From: Leptospira sp. WS39.C2
GTDB taxonomy: Bacteria; Spirochaetota; Leptospiria; Leptospirales; Leptospiraceae
Assembly (NCBI RefSeq): GCF_040833965.1
Contig: NZ_CP162142.1
Coordinates: 3,656,065 to 3,720,064, forward strand
Direction: 5' to 3'
DNA: 64,000 nt
In this document: positions 40,082-48,824 of the stretch, in pieces
Position numbering within the stretch: position 1 is the first letter of the stretch
Layout: each line of letters opens with the position of its first letter
Made by a program: the position numbers and the translations under genes
Notes under the pieces: model-generated
Told to the model about the DNA's origin: nothing
What the model saw: the letters and a program-made list of their open reading frames with translations, nothing else
Database searches by the model: none

Positions 40082-40110
40082 GAATCTAAATTTTTAGATT
40101 CTCTATTTTC
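40082..40110 (+). terminator. Probable rho-independent terminator
   Basis: GAATCTAAA (40082-40090) pairs perfectly with TTTAGATTC (40093-40101), followed by the T-rich CTCTATTTTC. It lies directly after the DUF2892 gene stop and should end the plus-strand run that begins at 37320. Confidence 0.6.
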
Positions 40111-40117
40111 AAATCTT

Positions 40118-40147
40118 AACAACTCATTAATAACAAAATGAGTTGTT
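40118..40147 (-). terminator. Probable terminator of the RNA methyltransferase gene
   Basis: AACAACTCATT (40118-40128) pairs perfectly with AATGAGTTGTT (40137-40147), an 11-bp stem with an 8-base loop. The outer base of the stem touches the minus-strand stop codon. The U-run beyond it is weak (TTAAGATTTG). Confidence 0.5.
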
Positions 40148-41322
40148 CATTTCTTTTTCCGTAAGCGCACCAACACTTCATAATGATTTGTCCTTGGAAA
40201 AAAATCAAACAAACTCAAATGGTCCATTTCATAACCAATTTCCTTAAGAGTAGTCACATCTCTTCGCAGAGTACTAGGATTACAGCTGGAATATACAATC
40301 TCCCTGGGTTTTAGTATTTCTACTGTTTCCATGATTCCTTTAGATAAACCTGCCCTTGGTGGATTCACGATCCATGTTGAGTAGGTTTTCAGTTCTTTGG
40401 TCACATGTTTTTGATACAGATCTAATACCGCATATTCATAGGTTGTTATTCCATTGGCTTTTGCATTTTGTTTTGCATATTGAATGCTTTTTTCATGCGA
40501 TTCGATTCCATATAACGATTTAATTTTATCACGTAAGGTAATTCCAATCGTTCCACATCCACAAAACAGTTCCAAAACATTTGCATCCTTAGGTAACAAG
40601 GATTTGATTTTCTGAATCCAAGTATCCAAGAGGAATTGGTTGATTTGGAAAAATCCTTTCGCTGGTACAGTGAGTTTTGTACTCAAGAATTCGAATTTTG
40701 TTTCTTCTTTTTCATACAACACAACCGCGTTTTGGGAGAGTCTTAAGGAAAGGGAATTCTCTTTCTGTCGGGATTTCGAATCTTTGGAATGTTTTGGGAA
40801 TCGGGTTTGTTTTGGTTTCTGTTTGGAAAGAATACCAAAGTCGTCTGGGTTTTCAATTAACAATCGTTTATCGACATTTTTACAATGTGAAGATGAATCG
40901 GGAATGATCCGATGTGTATTTTTGGCAAAAAAACCGATTTGTCCACCTTCCACTTGCCATTGTACATTGTTACGATACCCAACACTTGGTCCAGTTGCGA
41001 CTTGCACTTTTCCTACCCATTCCGGAAACATAAATTCCAAAAGGGAAGTTTTCACTTTCACTTCCTCTTCGTAGGAAATGTGTCGGTAACTACATCCCCC
41101 ACATTCTAAATACACAGGGCAGTCCGAAGGGATCCTTAGTGGTGAGGATTCAATGACCGAATTTACAATTCCAAACCATTCTTTGTTCCCTTGTTTGGTA
41201 AGAGTTATGTCCACCAATTCTCCAGGGATACCTCCTTCCACAAAGACCGCATGCCCATCATAGTGAGCGAGAGAGTAACCACCATTGGCCCACTTTTCTA
41301 ATTTTATCTGTAACTTTTCCAT
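40147..41322 (-). CDS. RumA/TrmA-family RNA (uracil-5-)-methyltransferase
   Basis: A 391-residue enzyme that methylates C5 of a uridine in 23S rRNA or tRNA. The N-terminal TRAM-like RNA-binding domain (residues 1-60) is followed by an iron-sulfur Cys cluster, CPVYLECGGCSY plus a later Cys in SSHCKNV, as in RumA. The SAM-binding domain has VLELFCGCGTIGI, IVNPPRAGLSKGI and the catalytic Cys in YSSCNPSTLRRD. Which uridine is modified (U747, U1939 or tRNA U54) cannot be told from sequence. The ATG is at 41322; the tRNA cluster promoter lies just upstream on the other strand. Confidence 0.9.
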   Translation of the reverse strand: MEKLQIKLEKWANGGYSLAHYDGHAVFVEGGIPGELVDITLTKQGNKEWFGIVNSVIESSPLRIPSDCPVYLECGGCSYRHISYEEEVKVKTSLLEFMFPEWVGKVQVATGPSVGYRNNVQWQVEGGQIGFFAKNTHRIIPDSSSHCKNVDKRLLIENPDDFGILSKQKPKQTRFPKHSKDSKSRQKENSLSLRLSQNAVVLYEKEETKFEFLSTKLTVPAKGFFQINQFLLDTWIQKIKSLLPKDANVLELFCGCGTIGITLRDKIKSLYGIESHEKSIQYAKQNAKANGITTYEYAVLDLYQKHVTKELKTYSTWIVNPPRAGLSKGIMETVEILKPREIVYSSCNPSTLRRDVTTLKEIGYEMDHLSLFDFFPRTNHYEVLVRLRKKK

Positions 41323-41350
41323 TCTCGTAGACCATTCATTGAATATTCAT

Positions 41351-41378
41351 TTGACACTGCACTCGCATTTAACATAAC
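41351..41378 (+). promoter_or_regulatory. Promoter of the tRNA cluster
   Basis: A perfect -35 TTGACA (41351-41356) with a 16-base spacer and the -10-like CATAAC (41373-41378, four of six consensus bases) lies 14 bp before the first tRNA gene. Nothing else in the gap explains it. Confidence 0.65.
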
Positions 41379-41392
41379 GGATAGGTACTCTT

Positions 41393-41476
<84 letters not shown>

Positions 41477-41483
41477 AGTCGCT

Positions 41484-41570
41484 GGAGACGTGCCTGAGTG
41501 GCCGAAAGGAGCGGTTTGCTAAACCGTCGTACGAGCAATCGTACCCAGGGTTCGAATCCCTGCGTCTCCG
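41484..41570 (+). tRNA. tRNA-Ser (anticodon GCT)
   Basis: Acceptor GGAGACG (41484-41490) pairs with CGTCTCC (41563-41569), discriminator G. The anticodon loop TTGCTAA gives GCT at 41518-41520 (AGY codons). Long variable arm GTACGAGCAATCGTAC. It starts seven bases after the previous tRNA. CCA not encoded. Confidence 0.97.
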
Positions 41571-41581
41571 ATATTACCGCC

Positions 41582-42013
41582 ATGAAATTCATCCAAACCA
41601 AAGAAATCTTTCAAAAGCTAAAAAACTACCTTCTAACCGATGAAGCGGCTAAAATTTTTGCAGCCTTACCTTTGTATTTTTCTTGGGTTCCTATTTTCAC
41701 TTGGAAACGCCAATTTCCGGAATTTGTGACCCTGTCTTTGTATTCTGCAGTTAATACCTGTTTGTTTTTGGCGGGAATATTCATTGCTCAAGTCCTATCC
41801 TCCCTTCCATTTGTGGGACTTTACCTCGCCGCTACTTTACACCTAGTTTCCTTACTACTTTATCTAGGAATTGCGGGATTTTTGATTTACTCCATCCGTT
41901 TGCAAAAAACCATAGTGATACCCGTTCTTTCGGACTGGGTAAAAATGCTACAAGCATTCATTGCGCCCATAGCTCAACTGGATAGAGTATCTGACTACGG
42001 ATCAGAAGGTTAG
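41582..42013 (+). CDS. Small membrane protein whose 3' end lies in a tRNA gene
   Basis: About 143 residues from the ATG at 41582, the first start after the tRNA-Ser(GCT) gene. Three or four hydrophobic segments are seen (IFAALPLYFSWVPIFTW, NTCLFLAGIFIAQVL, VGLYLAATLHLVSLLLYLGIAGFLIY). No family recognised. The last ~17 codons and the TAG at 42011-42013 are inside the tRNA-Arg gene (41963-42036), so the C-terminus APIAQLDRVSDYGSEG is encoded by tRNA sequence. This stretch is well known as an annotation artefact, but the upstream membrane part has a protein-like pattern of its own. No good ribosome site is visible. Confidence 0.6.
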   Translation: MKFIQTKEIFQKLKNYLLTDEAAKIFAALPLYFSWVPIFTWKRQFPEFVTLSLYSAVNTCLFLAGIFIAQVLSSLPFVGLYLAATLHLVSLLLYLGIAGFLIYSIRLQKTIVIPVLSDWVKMLQAFIAPIAQLDRVSDYGSEG

Positions 42014-42036
42014 AGGTTCAAATCCTCTTGGGCGCG
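41963..42036 (+). tRNA. tRNA-Arg (anticodon ACG)
   Basis: Acceptor GCGCCCA (41963-41969) pairs with TGGGCGC (42029-42035), discriminator G. The anticodon stem TCTGA/TCAGA flanks the loop CTACGGA with ACG at 41997-41999. In bacteria A34 of this tRNA is deaminated to inosine by TadA. CCA is not encoded; the TadA-like reading frame opens after one base. Confidence 0.97.
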
Positions 42037-42037
42037 C

Positions 42038-42478
42038 GTGGATTTCTATGAATCGTTTTTAGAACGATACAAAGTAGAACTTTCCAAATTCCAAAACGAA
42101 ATTCCCTCTTATTCAGAGATTATCACAAAAGCTGGAGACTTAGTTTCCTCTTCGTTTAATTCCGTAGAACGAACATTAAATCCTACAAAACACAGTGAAA
42201 TTTTAGCCATTGAAAAAGCTCTGTCTTTTGTCGATGGCCGTTACCTCGCAGATCACATCCTTCTGACAGCCCTTGAGCCATGTTTACTTTGTACTGGAGC
42301 CATCCTCCGAGTTAAACTTCCAGAAGTGGTTTATTTTGTACCTGCAAAACCAGGGGAAGGAATCTCTTCATACACAACGGAATCCATTTATCTCTTGAAC
42401 CATTTTCCGAAGTGCACACTCATACCACAGTCTGAGATAAAATTTGAATTTCTTAGTTTTTTCAAAGAGAAAAGGTAG
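42038..42478 (+). CDS. tadA: TadA-like tRNA adenosine deaminase
   Basis: A 146-residue zinc deaminase. The catalytic elements are LNPTKHSEILAIE (His52 ligand, Glu54 proton shuttle) and ALEPCLLCTGAILRVKLPEVVY (Cys82 and Cys85 ligands), and the ending region PAKPGEGISSY resembles TadA. The usual HAE reads HSE here, and the middle Ser is not a catalytic position. TadA converts A34 of tRNA-Arg(ACG) to inosine, and that tRNA gene is directly upstream. The start is GTG at 42038, one base after the tRNA end; no in-frame ATG or ribosome site exists, so translation may begin on a leaderless message released by tRNA processing. Confidence 0.85.
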   Translation: MDFYESFLERYKVELSKFQNEIPSYSEIITKAGDLVSSSFNSVERTLNPTKHSEILAIEKALSFVDGRYLADHILLTALEPCLLCTGAILRVKLPEVVYFVPAKPGEGISSYTTESIYLLNHFPKCTLIPQSEIKFEFLSFFKEKR

Positions 42479-42523
42479 AATTCTTACGACCGTTTCTTTT
42501 TATGGAAGCCAGTAGAAATCACT

Positions 42524-42610
<87 letters not shown>

Positions 42611-42741
42611 CTTTTTACTCCCACAACTTCCCAAAATTGCTCCTTCATTTGAAATTATTTCATTGCTTCATAGTAATGAATTTTCATACTCAAAGAGAAA
42701 TCCAAAATTCAAATCTTTCTGAAAGATAAAAAAAGAACTAA

Positions 42742-44199
42742 ATGAGCGAAAACCACCAAGTACTCTTTCGAAAATACCGACCACAGTTCTTTCGGGACGT
42801 AATTTACCAAGATCTCGCCGTTGGTTCCCTACAAAACGCATTTAAATCAAAAAAAATTGGACATGCTTATATCTTCATTGGACCAAGAGGTGTAGGAAAA
42901 ACAACCATCGCTCGGATCCTTGCAAAACGCCTCAATTGTGAAAACCCAGATGGTGTGGAACCTTGTAATGAATGCACTTCTTGTTTGGAAATCACTAAAG
43001 GAAATTCAAATGATGTTTTTGAAATTGATGCGGCTTCCAATAGTGGAGTGGATAACATTCGAGAACTGAGAGAAAATGTAAAATTCAATGCAATGGGTGG
43101 AAAGTACCGCGTTTACATTTTGGACGAGGTCCATATGCTTAGTGGTGCTGCCTTTAATGCGCTACTCAAAACATTAGAAGAACCTCCTGCTCACGTTGTT
43201 TTTATCTTAGCAACAACAGAGTATCATAAAATTCCTGAGACAATTTTATCTCGATGCCAAGACTTTCATTTTCGAAAAGTACCTGTTACTGTTTTACAGA
43301 ATTACATCGAAACTCTTTGTACAAAAGAAGGATTAAAATACGATTCGGAAGGCTTGTTTTGGATCGCTAAAAAGGGTGATGGATCCGTTCGGGATACGTT
43401 ATCCTTTATGGAACAGGCGGTTATATTCACTGATGGAAATTTAACAGGAGCTAAATTAAGAAAAATGATTGGGTATCATGGAATAGATACCTTTACTGAT
43501 TTTCTGAACCAACTCATCGATACTTCACAAAGTGCACAAATTTTTGAAACACTGGAAAATTTATTCCAAGCTGGAATTGATTTAAGTAAATTTGTTTGGG
43601 ATTTTATCGAATTTCTAAATTCTCTATTATTGATAAAAGATAACTTAGCGGATCGAGAATCCATCAATATCCCGCAGGAAGACTTACAAAAACTCAAACA
43701 AAACTATCGTGAACTAGATCGAGAAATTTTAGTCCTACTTGCAGAACGTATTTTTTCAATTCATGAAAAATTGAATTTAATGAAACTTCGAAGTTCGTAT
43801 GAAATGAAAGTTTATTTAGAAATTCAATTTCGGAAATTGATTTTGGATCGAGAAAAACCAAGTATTTCTGGTTTATTAGCAAAAATTTCAGAACTAACAA
43901 AAATTGTCCAAGGTGATATCACAATCCTTCCGGATCATGTCGAAATTGTAAAAAAACAAATCCAAGTTTCACCATCTCAACCAGAAGTATCAGACACAAA
44001 GTCGAAGTCAAATCTGACTCCAGAAGTTACACAGGATATTAAACAGAATCAAACTTCATCATTACCGAAAGAATCAAATCCAACCACAAAGACGAGCCAA
44101 ACAAACCAAAGTACAAGTAACTCAGAAGAAATGGAAAAATTATTAAAAGAAAAATTTTCTGGGATGGAAGTGGATCCAAACCAATTTAAAAATTTATAA
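42742..44199 (+). CDS. dnaX: DNA polymerase III subunit tau/gamma
   Basis: The clamp-loader ATPase that organises the replisome. 485 residues: [22 protein letters not shown] (Walker A), a four-Cys zinc site ([16 protein letters not shown]), [10 protein letters not shown] (Walker B), [13 protein letters not shown] and SRC sensor element, and a helical collar domain. The C-terminal ~100 residues are Ser/Thr/Gln-rich and end in [12 protein letters not shown]. No slippery A-run typical of the E. coli frameshift is seen. It is followed within 14 bp by ybaB and recR, a common bacterial arrangement. Confidence 0.96.
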   Translation: MSENHQVLFRKYRPQFFRDVIYQDLAVGSLQNAFKSKKIGHAYIFIGPRGVGKTTIARILAKRLNCENPDGVEPCNECTSCLEITKGNSNDVFEIDAASNSGVDNIRELRENVKFNAMGGKYRVYILDEVHMLSGAAFNALLKTLEEPPAHVVFILATTEYHKIPETILSRCQDFHFRKVPVTVLQNYIETLCTKEGLKYDSEGLFWIAKKGDGSVRDTLSFMEQAVIFTDGNLTGAKLRKMIGYHGIDTFTDFLNQLIDTSQSAQIFETLENLFQAGIDLSKFVWDFIEFLNSLLLIKDNLADRESINIPQEDLQKLKQNYRELDREILVLLAERIFSIHEKLNLMKLRSSYEMKVYLEIQFRKLILDREKPSISGLLAKISELTKIVQGDITILPDHVEIVKKQIQVSPSQPEVSDTKSKSNLTPEVTQDIKQNQTSSLPKESNPTTKTSQTNQSTSNSEEMEKLLKEKFSGMEVDPNQFKNL

Positions 44200-44213
44200 G
44201 TCCAAAGGTTAAT

Positions 44214-44585
44214 ATGGGAATTTTTGATCAAATGAAACAAATGCGAGAGGCATTCTCGCAATTGGGCAATATAAAAGAAAAACAGGAAGAGTTACAAAAA
44301 CGATTAGCTCAAATCCGAGTGACTGCTTCAGCGGGAGCTGGAATGGTTGAAGTAACTGCTTCTGCTGACGGAACTCTAACCAATCTTAATATAAATCCCA
44401 TCATGTTCAATGCAGACGATAAAAAGATGTTAGAAGATTTGATTTTATCCGCTACGAACGAAGTCCAACGCAAAGCAAAAGAAACGATGGCCCATGAGAT
44501 GAAAAACGTTTTAGGTTTTAATCCAAGTGATTTCGAAGGTGTTTTTAACCAAATCCAAAAGGATGGAGGATTCCCTCCTGTCTGA
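44214..44585 (+). CDS. YbaB/EbfC-family nucleoid-associated protein
   Basis: A 123-residue DNA-binding protein of the YbaB/EbfC family. MGIFDQMKQMREAFSQL and the following coiled-coil-like KEKQEELQKRLAQI lead to the conserved VEVTASADGTLTNLNINP and the closing helix. It binds DNA as a dimer and affects nucleoid structure; its place between dnaX and recR is the usual one. A C-terminal extension (NPSDFEGVFNQIQ) is present. The end overlaps recR by 23 bp. Confidence 0.92.
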   Translation: MGIFDQMKQMREAFSQLGNIKEKQEELQKRLAQIRVTASAGAGMVEVTASADGTLTNLNINPIMFNADDKKMLEDLILSATNEVQRKAKETMAHEMKNVLGFNPSDFEGVFNQIQKDGGFPPV

Positions 44586-45171
44586 TCCTCAATTCCAAAA
44601 ACTAATCCAATCCTTTTCAAGTTTACCTGGTATCGGAAAAAAAAGTGCAACTCGGATAGGATTCCATATTTTACGTATGGATCCGTCTACATTCCAATCT
44701 TGGTTGAATCATATTGAAGAAGCAAAAACCAAACTTCGATTTTGTGATGAATGTGGTGGTCTTACTGAAGATTCAATTTGTTCCATTTGTTTGTCAGACC
44801 GAAGGGACAACGGGATTCTTTGTGTGGTGGAACAACCTGAAGATATATTTTTCATTGAAAATACAAAAGAATATTCAGGAAAATATCACGTTCTAAACGG
44901 CGCTATTTCACCTTTAGATGGAATTGGACCCGATCAATTACGGATTAAACATTTGATCCACCGTTTGGATTCAGGAGAAATCAAAGAAGTGCTCATTGCG
45001 ACGAATCCCACGCTCGAAGGTGATGCTACGGCTTCTTATTTATCAACTGTAATCAAACCCATGGAGATTAAAATCACAAGGATTGCTCACGGAATTACAA
45101 TTGGTGGAACTTTGGAATACTCAGACCAATATACTTTAGGCAAGGCAATTAAGTCTCGTTTGACTTTATAA
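44563..45171 (+). CDS. recR: Recombination mediator RecR
   Basis: RecR with RecO helps load RecA on gapped DNA. About 202 residues from the ATG at 44563: LPGIGKKSATRIGFHIL (helix-hairpin-helix), the C4 zinc finger (FCDECGG and SICSICLSDRRD), the Toprim region LCVVEQPEDIFFIENT, and the C-terminal PTLEGDATASYL and KITRIAHGI. An in-frame CTG at 44578, with GGAGGA in front, is an alternative start. It overlaps ybaB by 23 bp. Directly after its TAA a coding-like frame continues (see 45172). Confidence 0.95.
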   Translation: MEDSLLSDPQFQKLIQSFSSLPGIGKKSATRIGFHILRMDPSTFQSWLNHIEEAKTKLRFCDECGGLTEDSICSICLSDRRDNGILCVVEQPEDIFFIENTKEYSGKYHVLNGAISPLDGIGPDQLRIKHLIHRLDSGEIKEVLIATNPTLEGDATASYLSTVIKPMEIKITRIAHGITIGGTLEYSDQYTLGKAIKSRLTL

Positions 45172-45576
45172 AAACTTCTTTTCTCTAAATACATTTACGA
45201 AGTACGCAAATCCGGTGCACAGTTAGGTGTTGATGCTGTTTTAGTTCTTGAACAAGAAATTAATTTAAACGTAAAGGCAAATTTCTTTTCGTTCCTATAC
45301 GCTACAGTGATTGGAATTTGGTTAGTTCCAGGACATAATATCAATTCTCTTGTAACCATCAAAGGAAGTTTATGGGATTCTAAATCAGGATATTTGATCA
45401 TGGCAGTCAGAGGCGAAGGACAAGATGATTCTTTGAGTTCCTTATATACTGTCATGACAGAATCAGCCGTAACTAAATCTATAAAATCTGCCACAGAAAA
45501 AGCTGTAAATAGTTTGTTAGATGATATCAAAGACGAAATTCCAAAAGCTCGTATGAAAATAGATAGTTTAAAATAG
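45172..45576 (+). pseudogene. Remnant of a gene lacking its 5' end
   Basis: Immediately after the recR TAA, in the same frame, an open stretch of 134 codons runs to the TAG at 45576. It reads as protein from its start: EVRKSGAQLGVDAVLVLEQ, then a strand-rich middle IGIWLVPGHNINSLVTIKG, and an acidic helix. It lacks any ATG, GTG or TTG before the GTG at 45307, and the ending resembles the C-terminal half of small secreted proteins with a GVDAVLV core. A signal peptide and N-terminal half appear to be missing, so I call it a 5'-truncated remnant; a product from the GTG at 45307 (89 aa) cannot be excluded. Confidence 0.55.
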
Positions 45577-45753
45577 CCAATTCAAATCTAAAAGTCCATA
45601 AAGAGGCCAATTCTTGTTTTGAACGTTTTGGCCTCATTTTCAATGTAACTAACTCAATTTATGAATTAAGTTTTAACTTTATATAAGAAAAAACAATTTT
45701 CATTGAAACAATTTTACATCACCTAATAAAGAATTAGCCAAAGATAAAAAAAT

Positions 45754-46350
45754 CTATTCCGATTCTACAATCTCATATTCCAATTTACCATCGAAGAATT
45801 GAAAATCGATCTTCTTTTTAACGAGAAAGTATCCAGATAAAGCAAGACATATCATACAAATATAGGTAGGTATAGATAAATAATTTGGTATTTTCCTTAT
45901 ATTCGTTAATAAACTAACTAAAATTAGAATCATATAGAAAATATGAAGTAATATAAAATGAGTATCAATTAGAAATGGCGTGTCATAAAAATGATCAGTT
46001 TTTTTAGTGATGATTTCTACTTCAGTTGGATGATTGAAAATTTTTGTCATATAAAGATATAAAGTAGAAATCTCTTCGTTTTCATTGAATTCCAAACAGA
46101 TTTTTTTATTACCATTTACTATGAATTCTTTCTCCATTTCCATCGCGTTGAAACGCATCAATGGTTCATAAAAAGCTTCAACATTTTTTAGAGAAACAAA
46201 ACAACTTTCATAATTTTTGGAAAAGGAAATATATTGAATCATTCCTTTTACTTTAATTTCATCTAAATAACATTGATCTATAAGAAATAGACATTCAAAA
46301 CACAAGGTGAATAGAATTAAAAGATTTTTGAAAGTGATTCTAATTAACAT
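45754..46350 (-). CDS. Unknown membrane protein
   Basis: A 198-residue, AT-rich gene. One N-terminal hydrophobic segment (about residues 8-25) and two near the C-terminus (IDTHFILLHIFYMILILVSLL and IPTYICMICLALSGYFLV) flank a soluble central part. Several Cys and many Tyr, Phe and Ile residues. No family recognised. It is the last of four minus-strand genes (50408 to 45754) spaced by 42, 7 and 25 bp, so it may be co-transcribed with the OmpA-family, solute-binding and barrel genes. Confidence 0.6.
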   Translation of the reverse strand: MLIRITFKNLLILFTLCFECLFLIDQCYLDEIKVKGMIQYISFSKNYESCFVSLKNVEAFYEPLMRFNAMEMEKEFIVNGNKKICLEFNENEEISTLYLYMTKIFNHPTEVEIITKKTDHFYDTPFLIDTHFILLHIFYMILILVSLLTNIRKIPNYLSIPTYICMICLALSGYFLVKKKIDFQFFDGKLEYEIVESE

Positions 46351-46375
46351 TCTATTATGAATCTATTTTGATATT

Positions 46376-47920
46376 TTAGAATCTATGTTCAAAAACAATG
46401 AATGCTTCACGTAAAATTCGACCATATTTTGAATCAAGTAATACAAATAAAGCATCACCAGCTACAAAATAACCTGATCGGAAAATGATTTGGAAATCAG
46501 AAGTAACGTTGTATCGTATATTAAAGTTGTATTCCATACCCATGTACGTTGAAGTACGGTAACCATTACGTTCACTAAATTCACGATTGATTCTTATTTC
46601 CGGTGATTTTGTGGCCCATAATTGGTAGTAACCAAAAGTAAACTGGTAAGGACCAAAGGCAATGATGTTGGAATACAAACCATATTCATTTAAACCTGAG
46701 AAACTTGATCCATTAAATAAAGCATAACCTCCAGTAAAGTCTGTTGCAATATTTGAAATTGAAAAACCAGGAGCTAATGTTCTGTATCCATTTCCCTTTA
46801 AATTTGCCTCTTGACCATTTTCATCGTAACCTGGTCGACCGGTTGTTCCTAAAGCAATTAAGTTAAAATTTAATGATTCATTCCAACGATAGGTAAACTG
46901 AAAATCATACATACCACCTTTGATATAATGTCGGCGAGTGGTATTGTAAATGGTTACATCATTGGAGTCATTTACAGCATTTAATTTTTTTACAATTCCT
47001 GTATTTAAAATTCCATGAACAATGAAAGAGAATTTTTGAAAATTGAATTCATTGTGTAATCCATACCAAGCAAGCCTTGCTGTTTCATTATCTGTTTTGT
47101 CATTATCATCTAAAAAGTAAGCATACACTTCGTTTCTAATATTACGAAAATATTCAAATTTTAAGCGATTGTAGTAGATGTTTGAGCTTTGGTAATTTTT
47201 ATCAGCAAATCCGTTTTTGTCGACATCCAAAAAACTTTGATCCCTAGCTCTAAGTACTCCGCCTTCTAAGGATAATCTTAGAAATTGGAAATTTTTAAGG
47301 ATACTAACACCTGTTCCTGTAGAAAATAAAACACGTCCCTGTGCAGAACTAAATAATTGTTGTCCAACTTTTATAAACAATCCAGACTCTGGTATTCTAA
47401 AGTTTAAGTATAAAAAGTTTGTTTGAACGTTGACGGCGGCAGTACGGCCACGTTCACCACCAGATCCCGGTCCAATCAGACCCGGATCAAATCCATCTGG
47501 TCCTGTAGCTCTAAGTCCCCTTCCACCAAATGGAATGTCTCCAACTTGCATTCCCCAAATCCCTTCTACGTATTTGTTCGCTGAAAAGCTCATATTATAT
47601 AGAAAACGGGAATCATAATAACTCACGTCTTCTTTACGCGGTGTAATTTGACTTGGAAGTCCTTGTTGTCTACGTTCTAAATCTGATTGAATGGTTTGTT
47701 GTTCTGTCTGTAATCGTTCTGCATTTTCTTTTTCTAAGTTCGTAATTGGAGTTACAGGAGTTTTTCGTTCGAGTAAAACATCTCTTCCAACATTAGTTGC
47801 TCGAACACGAAAAGAACCATTAAAATTCATAATTGTTCTTTGGGATTCTTCTTCTTGTGAATATAAAAATCCAAAAGGAGTTAAGAATAATAAGCTAACA
47901 GTAAATATACGTGTTATCAT
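46376..47920 (-). CDS. Outer-membrane beta-barrel (porin-like) protein
   Basis: A 514-residue protein with a signal peptide cleaved near GFLYSQ. After a ~60-residue Glu/Gln-rich stretch the remainder alternates as beta strands with aromatic girdles and ends in FIVFEHRF, the terminal Phe expected for outer-membrane barrels. The general look (GSFRVRATNVG, LYLNFRIPESGLFIKVGQQLFS, YNRLKFEYFRN) is that of alginate-export-like or other large porins, but the substrate is unknown. It lies seven bp after the solute-binding protein gene, suggesting they serve the same uptake route. Confidence 0.78.
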   Translation of the reverse strand: MITRIFTVSLLFLTPFGFLYSQEEESQRTIMNFNGSFRVRATNVGRDVLLERKTPVTPITNLEKENAERLQTEQQTIQSDLERRQQGLPSQITPRKEDVSYYDSRFLYNMSFSANKYVEGIWGMQVGDIPFGGRGLRATGPDGFDPGLIGPGSGGERGRTAAVNVQTNFLYLNFRIPESGLFIKVGQQLFSSAQGRVLFSTGTGVSILKNFQFLRLSLEGGVLRARDQSFLDVDKNGFADKNYQSSNIYYNRLKFEYFRNIRNEVYAYFLDDNDKTDNETARLAWYGLHNEFNFQKFSFIVHGILNTGIVKKLNAVNDSNDVTIYNTTRRHYIKGGMYDFQFTYRWNESLNFNLIALGTTGRPGYDENGQEANLKGNGYRTLAPGFSISNIATDFTGGYALFNGSSFSGLNEYGLYSNIIAFGPYQFTFGYYQLWATKSPEIRINREFSERNGYRTSTYMGMEYNFNIRYNVTSDFQIIFRSGYFVAGDALFVLLDSKYGRILREAFIVFEHRF

Positions 47921-47927
47921 TTGAAAA

Positions 47928-48782
47928 TTATTCTTTTTTTACCCATTTGTTGGATTTAAAATATTTGTTAATGAGTTGTTGGATTTTGCCAGTTCGCTTT
48001 AATTCTTTTATAAAAAAATTCAAATTATAAAGGAATTCAATATCTCTTTTGGCAACAGCCATACTAATATGATCTTCTTGTACAACACCTAATATTGGCA
48101 AATAGTTAGCTCTTAATGAGGAATCCTTTTGTAACAAAGCTTGTATATAAAAAGAATCAGCCACAAAAGCATTTACATTATTTTTCTTTAATTCACTTAA
48201 CGCTGCTTCATTTGTAAAATAAGAGAATACTTGTGCTTTGGGAAACACATCTCTCAAAAATTGGTGATTGGAACTATTGGCTAAAACCGAATAGGAAATT
48301 CCTGTAATGTTTGTTAGATCATTTAAATTACGGAACAGTTGTACTGTAACAATTTGACCTTCTGGTTCTGGCGGAAGCGCTGTTCGATTCACGAGTGCAG
48401 CAGGTGTAGATATCAAATATGGATCAGTAAAATACACATCACGAAAACGTGTGATAGAAGATGAAATACCAGCCATAGCAATTTGTGTATCACCTTTTTC
48501 TAACATCCGAGCGTGTTGGTCAAATGTTCGTAATGGTATGATTTTTAAATCAACATCCAAAAATTTTGCATATTCCTGCGCTAATTCAACATCAAGTCCT
48601 GGAAAATCATCATTTGGATTTTCAATGTAAAAAGGATCATAAAATTCATTCACGGAAACCGTTAAGGTTTTCGTTTTTTTAATTTTTTCTAAAATTGGAC
48701 TCGTTTGTCCCAATAATACCGCTGGGAAAAAAACAACCACAGCCAATATTTTCCAAACAAATCGAAGGCAAATAGGGAACAT
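47928..48782 (-). CDS. Family-3 extracellular solute-binding protein
   Basis: A 284-residue periplasmic binding protein of the amino-acid-binding (SBP_bac_3) type. Signal peptide to about residue 26. Family elements: TLTVSVNEFYDPFYI, FPGLDVELAQEYAKFLDVDLKIIP, GDTQIAMAGISSSITR, VYFTDPYLIST, and a later FVADSFYIQALL. It would bind an amino acid or similar small molecule, but no ABC permease or ATPase gene is adjacent, so it may be an orphan receptor or use a distant transporter. It sits between the OmpA-family and barrel genes. Confidence 0.85.
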   Translation of the reverse strand: MFPICLRFVWKILAVVVFFPAVLLGQTSPILEKIKKTKTLTVSVNEFYDPFYIENPNDDFPGLDVELAQEYAKFLDVDLKIIPLRTFDQHARMLEKGDTQIAMAGISSSITRFRDVYFTDPYLISTPAALVNRTALPPEPEGQIVTVQLFRNLNDLTNITGISYSVLANSSNHQFLRDVFPKAQVFSYFTNEAALSELKKNNVNAFVADSFYIQALLQKDSSLRANYLPILGVVQEDHISMAVAKRDIEFLYNLNFFIKELKRTGKIQQLINKYFKSNKWVKKE

Positions 48783-48824
48783 CCAATTAACCTTCTTTTT
48801 GGAAATAGAATCGGCAAGGAAAAA

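Noticed and set aside
42742..44199. Programmed frameshift in dnaX
   Set aside because: No A-rich slippery heptamer with downstream stem was found near a domain boundary; only the full product is supported.
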